Source of the DNA: an uncultured Prevotella sp.
GTDB lineage: Bacteria > Bacteroidota > Bacteroidia > Bacteroidales > Bacteroidaceae
Assembly: GCA_934281565.1 (NCBI GenBank)
Contig: CAKQXI010000093.1
Location: forward strand, 1-9,433
Direction of reading: 5' to 3'
Length of the DNA: 9,433 bases
A program made the translations under genes and the position numbers. Under the pieces are notes generated by a model. It was not told the DNA's origin. It did no database searches and saw only the letters and a list, made by a program, of their open reading frames with translations. Positions 6,108-9,433 of this stretch are shown in pieces; the first letter of the stretch is position 1; every line of letters starts with the position of its first letter.

Positions 6108-7388
6108 ATGAAAAGACTCAATTATTTTATGCTTATCTTGGCACTTCTCTTGCCAGGTAGTATGTTAGCGCAACTTCAGCGTTCAGCAGCATTCCATGCT
6201 AAGTATCAACTTAAGGAAGTTGTTGTTCTTTCTCGTCATAACATCCGTAGCCCTCTGTCAACCAATGGCTCCGCTCTTAGTAAGATGACTACTCATCAGT
6301 GGACCAACTGGAGCTCTGCGGCAAGTGAACTGACTCTTAAAGGTGGTGTATTGGAAACAGAGATGGGACAGTTCTTCCGCAAATGGACTGTTAGCGAAGG
6401 TCTCTTTAAGGAAAACTATGTGCCAACGGTTGACGAGGTTAATGTATATGCCAACTCTATGCAGCGTTGTATCGCTACCGCAGCATATTTTTCAACTGCT
6501 TTCATGCCAGTAGGCGGTCTTAGTGTTTATCATCGCTACACTCCATCAACCATGGATCCTGTCTTCAATCCTGTACTCACAAAGGTAAGCCCTGCATTCC
6601 AGGCAGAGGCAATGAAGCAGATCAATGCCTTGGGTGGTAAGAATGGACTTGAGGGTTTGGCTAAATCCCTCAAACAGAGTTATAGCAATATATCCCGTAC
6701 ACTCGACTATCCAGAGAGTGAGGCTTTCAAGCTGTATGGCGATATTAAATATAACGATACCCAGATTACTCTTGTCAAGGGTAAGGAACCGGGTATGAAA
6801 GGTACTATGAAGAACTTCAACTCTGCATCCGATGCCTTTATTCTTCAGTATTATGAAGAAGCAGATCCTCAGAAAGCTTCTTTCGGTGAGAACCTTACTC
6901 GTGAGGACTGGACAGCTATCGCAAAGGTGAAAGATGTTTATGGTGATGTTCTTTTTACGGCTCCTATCGTAGCTGCCAATGTGGCTCATCCATTGCTTAT
7001 GTATATGAAAGACGAGTTGAATTCAAAGAATCGCAAGTTCACATTCCTCTGTGGTCATGATTCAAACATTGCTTCTGTCAATGCAGCTCTTGGCGTAGAG
7101 AAATACAGTCTTCCTAACTCTATCGAAAAGGTTACTCCTATTGGCTCTAAGGTTGTTTATGAGATTTGGACAGACAAGACTACTGGCAAGAATTTCGTTG
7201 GCATCAATTTGGTATATCAAAGTACTGACCAGCTCCAGAAGAATGCTCCACTCGATCTTGAGCATGCTCCACAGATATTCCCTCTTAGCCTCAAAGGCTT
7301 GGATAAGAATGCGGATGGTCTTTATACTTTCGAGGCAGTAGATGCTCGCTTTGAGCAGGCTATCAATGCCTATGATGATATCAAGTAG
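6108..7388 (+). CDS. agp: Glucose-1-phosphatase-like histidine acid phosphatase
   Basis: This 426-residue periplasmic enzyme belongs to histidine phosphatase branch 2. The signal peptide is cut after MLA (residue 21). The catalytic motif is RHNIRSP (43-49, nucleophile His44), with Asn where phytases such as AppA have Gly. E. coli Agp has the same RHN-R-P form. From memory of E. coli Agp, similarity continues through LTLKGGVLE, NSMQR (116-120, likely phosphate-binding Arg120), TMDPVFNPV (148 on), the proton-donor motif GHDSNIAS (His317-Asp318) and TPIGSKVV. Length agrees with Agp (413). Expected activity is release of phosphate from glucose-1-phosphate, and perhaps one phosphate from phytate, as known for Agp. 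It is the last gene of the phosphatase-porin unit, followed by a terminator. Orthology is inferred from motifs; substrate range is untested. Confidence 0.92.
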   Translation: MKRLNYFMLILALLLPGSMLAQLQRSAAFHAKYQLKEVVVLSRHNIRSPLSTNGSALSKMTTHQWTNWSSAASELTLKGGVLETEMGQFFRKWTVSEGLFKENYVPTVDEVNVYANSMQRCIATAAYFSTAFMPVGGLSVYHRYTPSTMDPVFNPVLTKVSPAFQAEAMKQINALGGKNGLEGLAKSLKQSYSNISRTLDYPESEAFKLYGDIKYNDTQITLVKGKEPGMKGTMKNFNSASDAFILQYYEEADPQKASFGENLTREDWTAIAKVKDVYGDVLFTAPIVAANVAHPLLMYMKDELNSKNRKFTFLCGHDSNIASVNAALGVEKYSLPNSIEKVTPIGSKVVYEIWTDKTTGKNFVGINLVYQSTDQLQKNAPLDLEHAPQIFPLSLKGLDKNADGLYTFEAVDARFEQAINAYDDIK

Positions 7389-7404
7389 TACAATATAACT
7401 GACA

Positions 7405-7421
7405 TACCATAATATATGGTA
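7405..7421. repeat. Small inverted repeat TACCAT/ATGGTA
   Basis: TACCAT (7405-7410) and ATGGTA (7416-7421) form a 6-bp hairpin just after the Agp-like gene. It lacks a T-tract. The ATGGT motif recurs in the adjoining larger hairpin (7432-7436), so it may be part of the same composite element. Confidence 0.4.
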
Positions 7422-7427
7422 GCCTAT

Positions 7428-7474
7428 AAATATGGTGTTTTATCGAGTATATTCGATAAAACACCATATTTTTT
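7428..7474 (+). terminator. Strong terminator of the phosphatase-porin unit
   Basis: A perfect 19-bp stem pairs 7428-7446 with 7453-7471, around a six-base loop (GTATAT). It is followed by a T-run (7469-7474, partly in the stem). It is well placed to end transcription of the three-gene unit. Its upper part is also the left arm of the larger palindromic inverted repeat at 7437-7495. Confidence 0.75.
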
Positions 7475-7495
7475 ATCGAATATACTCGATAAAAC
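7437..7495. repeat. 25-bp perfect inverted repeat made of two near-palindromes
   Basis: Bases 7437-7461 are the exact reverse complement of 7471-7495, with a nine-base spacer (CACCATATT). Each arm is itself a near-palindrome: TTTTATCGA, six bases, TCGATAAAA. The left arm carries GTATAT in the middle and the right arm ATATAC. The DNA or RNA can therefore fold as two small hairpins or one large one. The right arm ends at 7495, directly beside the TTG (7496-7498) of the next gene's promoter, so it may also be an operator for that gene. Confidence 0.85.
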
Positions 7496-7526
7496 TTGCA
7501 AAAATAAATTAAAAGTGTTATTTTTG
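7496..7526 (+). promoter_or_regulatory. Promoter of the AAA_14/DUF4143 ATPase gene
   Basis: TTG at 7496-7498 and TATTTTTG at 7519-7526 are 20 bases apart. Transcription would begin near 7532-7534, leaving a leader of under 20 bases before ATG 7550. The -33 element abuts the 7437-7495 inverted repeat, so a protein bound there could block or recruit polymerase. Confidence 0.65.
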
Positions 7527-7549
7527 CCCAAATATTAAAATATACTGCT

Positions 7550-8800
7550 ATGACAAAAGATCTCATTAAATATCTTATCAGTTATTATCAAGATTTCGTA
7601 TCACAACTTTCATTTGAGAAAAGACAATACGATTTGGAACCAAATGCAAATTATGTATTTGTAGGACTTCGTCGTGCCGGAAAATCTTACTTGATGTATC
7701 AACAGATTCATCACTTGTTAGAACTGGGACATTCTATAGAAGAGATACTTTATTTCAATTTTGAGGATGATCGTATTGATGCCATGGATATTTCAGACTT
7801 AGATTTGATAAAATGTAGCTATGAGGAAATGTATGATCATCGTCCTATCTTCTTTCTTGATGAAATTCAAAATATAAAAGGTTGGGAGAAATTTGCCCGT
7901 AGACTTGCTGATACAAATTATCGGGTTTATATAACAGGAAGCAATGCTAAGATGTTGAGTAGTGAAATAGCTACAACTCTTGGTGGTCGTTATCTCATCA
8001 AAGATATTTATCCATTTTCTTTTAGGGAGTTCCTCTCTGTAAAGAAAATAGATATGGAGGATAAGAATGCCTTGTATAAGTATCGTAGTGCCATTGTTAA
8101 GTCGTATGAGGAATATTTTTATGATGGTGGCTTGCCCGAAACTTTGATGATGAGTGACAAGCGTTCATGGATCAGTAGTTTGTTCAATAAGATATTCTTT
8201 GGCGACTTAGTAACTCGTCATCAAGTACGCAATGATTTTGCCTTGCGCATTATGATTCGTAAGTTGGCAGAAAGTGTCAAGCAACCGACATCTTATAATC
8301 GTATAGCCAGCATAGCTTCTACTGTCGGTAAGAAGATTAGTGTTGATACAGTGATTGACTATATATCTTATCTTCAGGAGTCATGGTTGATTTTGCCTTT
8401 TGAGAATATTGCGACCAAACTTATAGATAAAGAATCCAACAGGAAATACTATTTTATAGATAATGGTATTCTCAACCTATTTTTAATAAATCCTGTAACT
8501 TCTTTATTGGAAAATCAAGTTGCCATTCGTTTGCGACAGTTGTATGGTGACAAGGTATATTTCTATAATAAAGGTATAGAAGTTGATTTTGTTGTTTTTG
8601 ATGAAAGTTTGGCAATCCAAGTTTCCTATTCTTTGTCGGACTCTGAGACTGAAAAGCGGGAGGTTGATGCCTTGATACGATTAAACAAAGTATTGCCAAT
8701 GCGCAAAATGCTGATTATTAGTAAAGATGAAGAAAGAGAAATAAAGCGAGATGATATAACAATTCAAGTTATTCCTATATGGAAGTGGTTGCTTGCATAA
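7550..8800 (+). CDS. AAA_14/DUF4143 family ATPase
   Basis: The 416-residue product has a P-loop ATPase domain: Walker A GLRRAGKS (39-46), Walker B IFFLDEIQ (100-107, Asp104-Glu105) and a sensor-like ITGSNAKML (128-136). These are followed by the family's GGRYLIKDIYPFSFREFL (145-162). The C-terminal DUF4143 part contains KYYFIDNGILN (299-309). It ends in a restriction-endonuclease-like fold remnant: Glu321 (LEN), EVDFVV (344-349, Asp346) and IQVSY (356-360). In active PD-(D/E)xK nucleases the last motif would carry Lys, here Ser359, so cleavage activity is doubtful. Length is normal for the family and the gene looks intact. Members are common in many copies in Bacteroidota and archaea and their role is poorly known. 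It stands alone with its own promoter, unrelated to the phosphatase unit. No signal peptide; cytoplasmic. Confidence 0.93.
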   Translation: MTKDLIKYLISYYQDFVSQLSFEKRQYDLEPNANYVFVGLRRAGKSYLMYQQIHHLLELGHSIEEILYFNFEDDRIDAMDISDLDLIKCSYEEMYDHRPIFFLDEIQNIKGWEKFARRLADTNYRVYITGSNAKMLSSEIATTLGGRYLIKDIYPFSFREFLSVKKIDMEDKNALYKYRSAIVKSYEEYFYDGGLPETLMMSDKRSWISSLFNKIFFGDLVTRHQVRNDFALRIMIRKLAESVKQPTSYNRIASIASTVGKKISVDTVIDYISYLQESWLILPFENIATKLIDKESNRKYYFIDNGILNLFLINPVTSLLENQVAIRLRQLYGDKVYFYNKGIEVDFVVFDESLAIQVSYSLSDSETEKREVDALIRLNKVLPMRKMLIISKDEEREIKRDDITIQVIPIWKWLLA

Positions 8801-8837
8801 AAAGAGGAGAACTTGGTACTGTTTGAAGAAAATCTTT

Positions 8838-8865
8838 AGAATTCTTGCTGCTTTGAATTCTTTTT
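8838..8865 (+). terminator. Weak terminator candidate after the ATPase gene
   Basis: AGAATTC (8838-8844) and GAATTCT (8855-8861) form a 7-bp stem with a ten-base loop, followed by TTTTT (8861-8865). The stem is A+T-rich, so termination would be moderate at best. Confidence 0.45.
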
Positions 8866-8875
8866 ACTATTTTTG
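8845..8875 (+). promoter_or_regulatory. Promoter overlapping the ATPase gene's terminator
   Basis: TTG at 8845-8847 (in the loop of the terminator hairpin) and TATTTTTG at 8868-8875 are 20 bases apart. Transcription would start near 8882. The only gene downstream in the same direction that I accept is the lipoprotein at 9294, so the RNA would have a leader of roughly 410 nt, or it could be a separate small RNA. Confidence 0.55.
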
Positions 8876-8881
8876 CACTGT

Positions 8882-9293
8882 CATTTCATAGATGGCTGAC
8901 AATGCGTTGTTGGCATTAATCAGTGATTTGACTCTATTTTTGAGATTTGACGTTCGCAACGTTTGCTTCTGATGATGTATTGGAAATTCGGAACTTTCAT
9001 ATCGGAATTCAGAGGAAGATGGCAGTGGATGTCTATAATAACGTGTATATATCACGGCACAAGTGCGCCCTTTCAATAAGGAGGGGTGTACTTTGTGTTA
9101 TCTATATATATGTCTCGTTGGCGTAGATGTGTCCTTTTGCTTTTTGTCCTTGATTCCGAAGGTTTCCGAATACCTCAATACACAAGGGCAAAAGAAAGTA
9201 AGAGGACTCCTACGCCAATATCTTTTGAATAGATTGAGCCTGTTTTAGTAATCATCTGCTTTGGGAGTCAGCAGACATAATAGCTATCAAGCA
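8882..9293 (+). other. Gene-free stretch, possible long structured leader
   Basis: There is no convincing gene on either strand here. A 26-codon open frame (ATG 8892 to TGA, MADNALLALISDL...) begins about ten bases after the inferred transcription start, and I cannot tell whether it is used. Small hairpins occur at 8901-8917 (AATGC/GCATT) and 8950-8962 (ACGTT/AACGT). TTCGGAA at 8987-8993 and TCGGAA at 9002-9007 are complementary to two TTCCGAA copies at 9154-9160 and 9164-9170. A large imperfect hairpin occupies 9117-9219. No other good promoter was found before the lipoprotein gene. Confidence 0.4.
9117..9219. repeat. Long imperfect hairpin of about 100 bases
   Basis: The outer stem of 9 bp is perfect (TTGGCGTAG 9118-9126 with CTACGCCAA 9210-9218). 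After a small internal loop, 9131-9140 pairs with 9198-9207 (10 bp including two wobbles). A three-base AAA bulge (9195-9197) follows, then 9141-9152 pairs with 9183-9194 (12 bp including two wobbles). A short inner stem AGGT/ACCT (9160-9163 with 9172-9175) is possible. No T-tract follows, so it is not a normal terminator. It could be a structured RNA leader, a processed RNA or a remnant of a small palindromic mobile element. Confidence 0.6.
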
Positions 9294-9433
9294 ATGATAT
9301 ACATTAAAAGGCAAAGTACAAGTTTATTGTTGGCATTAGTATCTTTATCGGTAGTATCGTCATCCTTAGTGTCATGTTCTGAAAGTGAGGGAATGTCAAG
9401 TGTCACTCTCTCCGACAAGAAGATTTCTTTCAC
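9294..9433 (+). CDS. N-terminal part of a secreted lipoprotein (runs off the window)
   Basis: An open frame begins at ATG 9294 and continues to the end of the window (46 complete codons). The start is MIYIKRQSTS, followed by a hydrophobic segment LLLALVSLSVV and a lipobox LVSC (25-28), with Cys28 as the expected lipidated residue. The mature part begins CSESEGMSSVTLSDKKISF. A Ser/Glu-rich linker leading into a beta-strand of the form 'LSDKKISF' is common at the start of immunoglobulin-like domains (for example BACON) in Bacteroidota surface lipoproteins, but too little is visible to name a family. The start is supported by the lipoprotein signal. There is no Shine-Dalgarno site, and the best upstream promoter is at 8845-8875. 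Confidence 0.75.
   Translation, partial: MIYIKRQSTSLLLALVSLSVVSSSLVSCSESEGMSSVTLSDKKISF

Larger units (their letters stand above)
4086..7388 (+). other. Probable three-gene phosphate-scavenging operon
   Basis: Acid phosphatase, porin and Agp-like phosphatase follow one another with gaps of 38 and 37 bases. Neither gap has a terminator or a good promoter. A promoter precedes the first gene (4016-4023 box) and a strong terminator follows the last (7428-7474). All three products carry signal peptides. By eye, their codon use (many CGT, GGT, GTT and CTC codons) differs from the upstream gene, which uses more CGA, CGC and AGA, and looks like that of well-expressed genes. Regulation by phosphate is plausible but no operator was identified. 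Confidence 0.75.

Noticed and set aside
6546..6989. Open frame of 147 residues on the - strand inside the Agp-like gene
   Set aside because: It is antisense to a gene with intact catalytic motifs and shows no family resemblance of its own.
7428..7495. CRISPR array
   Set aside because: There are only two units, in inverted rather than direct orientation, with a nine-base spacer and no cas genes nearby.
7381..7566. Open frame of 61 residues on the - strand over the palindromic repeat
   Set aside because: Its repeated FYR-YSIK segments simply reflect translation of the inverted-repeat element; it is not a gene.
8867..9076. Open frame of 69 residues on the - strand after the ATPase gene
   Set aside because: It has no signal, domain or promoter that I can see, and it overlaps the + strand promoter at 8845-8875 and small hairpins. 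A short conserved gene cannot be fully excluded, but nothing supports one.
9063..9248. Open frame of 61 residues on the + strand with a GTG start
   Set aside because: It covers the 9117-9219 hairpin, so both arms would have to encode protein. Cys/Leu-rich composition and lack of start signals make it unlikely.

Overview
The window looks like Bacteroidota chromosome, most likely from the Prevotella/Segatella group. The reasons are A+T-rich intergenic DNA, several promoters of the Bacteroidota type (TTTG or TTG, a gap of 19-20 bases, then TAnnTTTG), start codons preceded by A-rich stretches rather than Shine-Dalgarno sites, lipoprotein signals, and typical Bacteroidota protein families. Genus assignment is inference. 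All convincing genes lie on the + strand.

Layout. Bases 1-859 hold no convincing protein gene. They do hold a compact promoter-plus-terminator unit (460-577) that could make a small RNA of about 80 nt, and a GC-richer hairpin-rich patch (about 612-700) that may be a dispersed repeat. Bases 860-3925 encode a 1021-residue membrane protein: lipoprotein-type signal, large propeller-like exported half, one membrane helix, then a coiled-coil cytoplasmic half with an unfamiliar C-terminus. A strong terminator follows (3950-4002), and a promoter begins on its heels.

Bases 4086-7388 are a three-gene unit for collecting phosphate from organic phosphates: a class A (PAP2) acid phosphatase, an OprP/OprO-type outer-membrane porin, and a histidine acid phosphatase that closely resembles E. 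coli glucose-1-phosphatase (Agp). All three have signal peptides and the gaps are 37-38 bases. The two enzymes would release phosphate in the periplasm, and the porin would bring phosphate or small phosphorylated compounds across the outer membrane. The membrane protein upstream could be their regulator, by analogy with SusR-like arrangements, but nothing in the sequence proves it.

Between this unit and the next gene is an unusual 25-bp perfect inverted repeat in which each arm is itself a near-palindrome (7437-7495). It overlaps the upstream terminator and touches the promoter of the next gene. That gene (7550-8800) is an AAA_14/DUF4143 ATPase. Bases 8801-9293 carry no convincing gene but contain a weak terminator, a good promoter (8845-8875) and a long imperfect hairpin (9117-9219). 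Together these suggest a leader of roughly 410 nt ahead of a lipoprotein gene that starts at 9294 and runs off the window.
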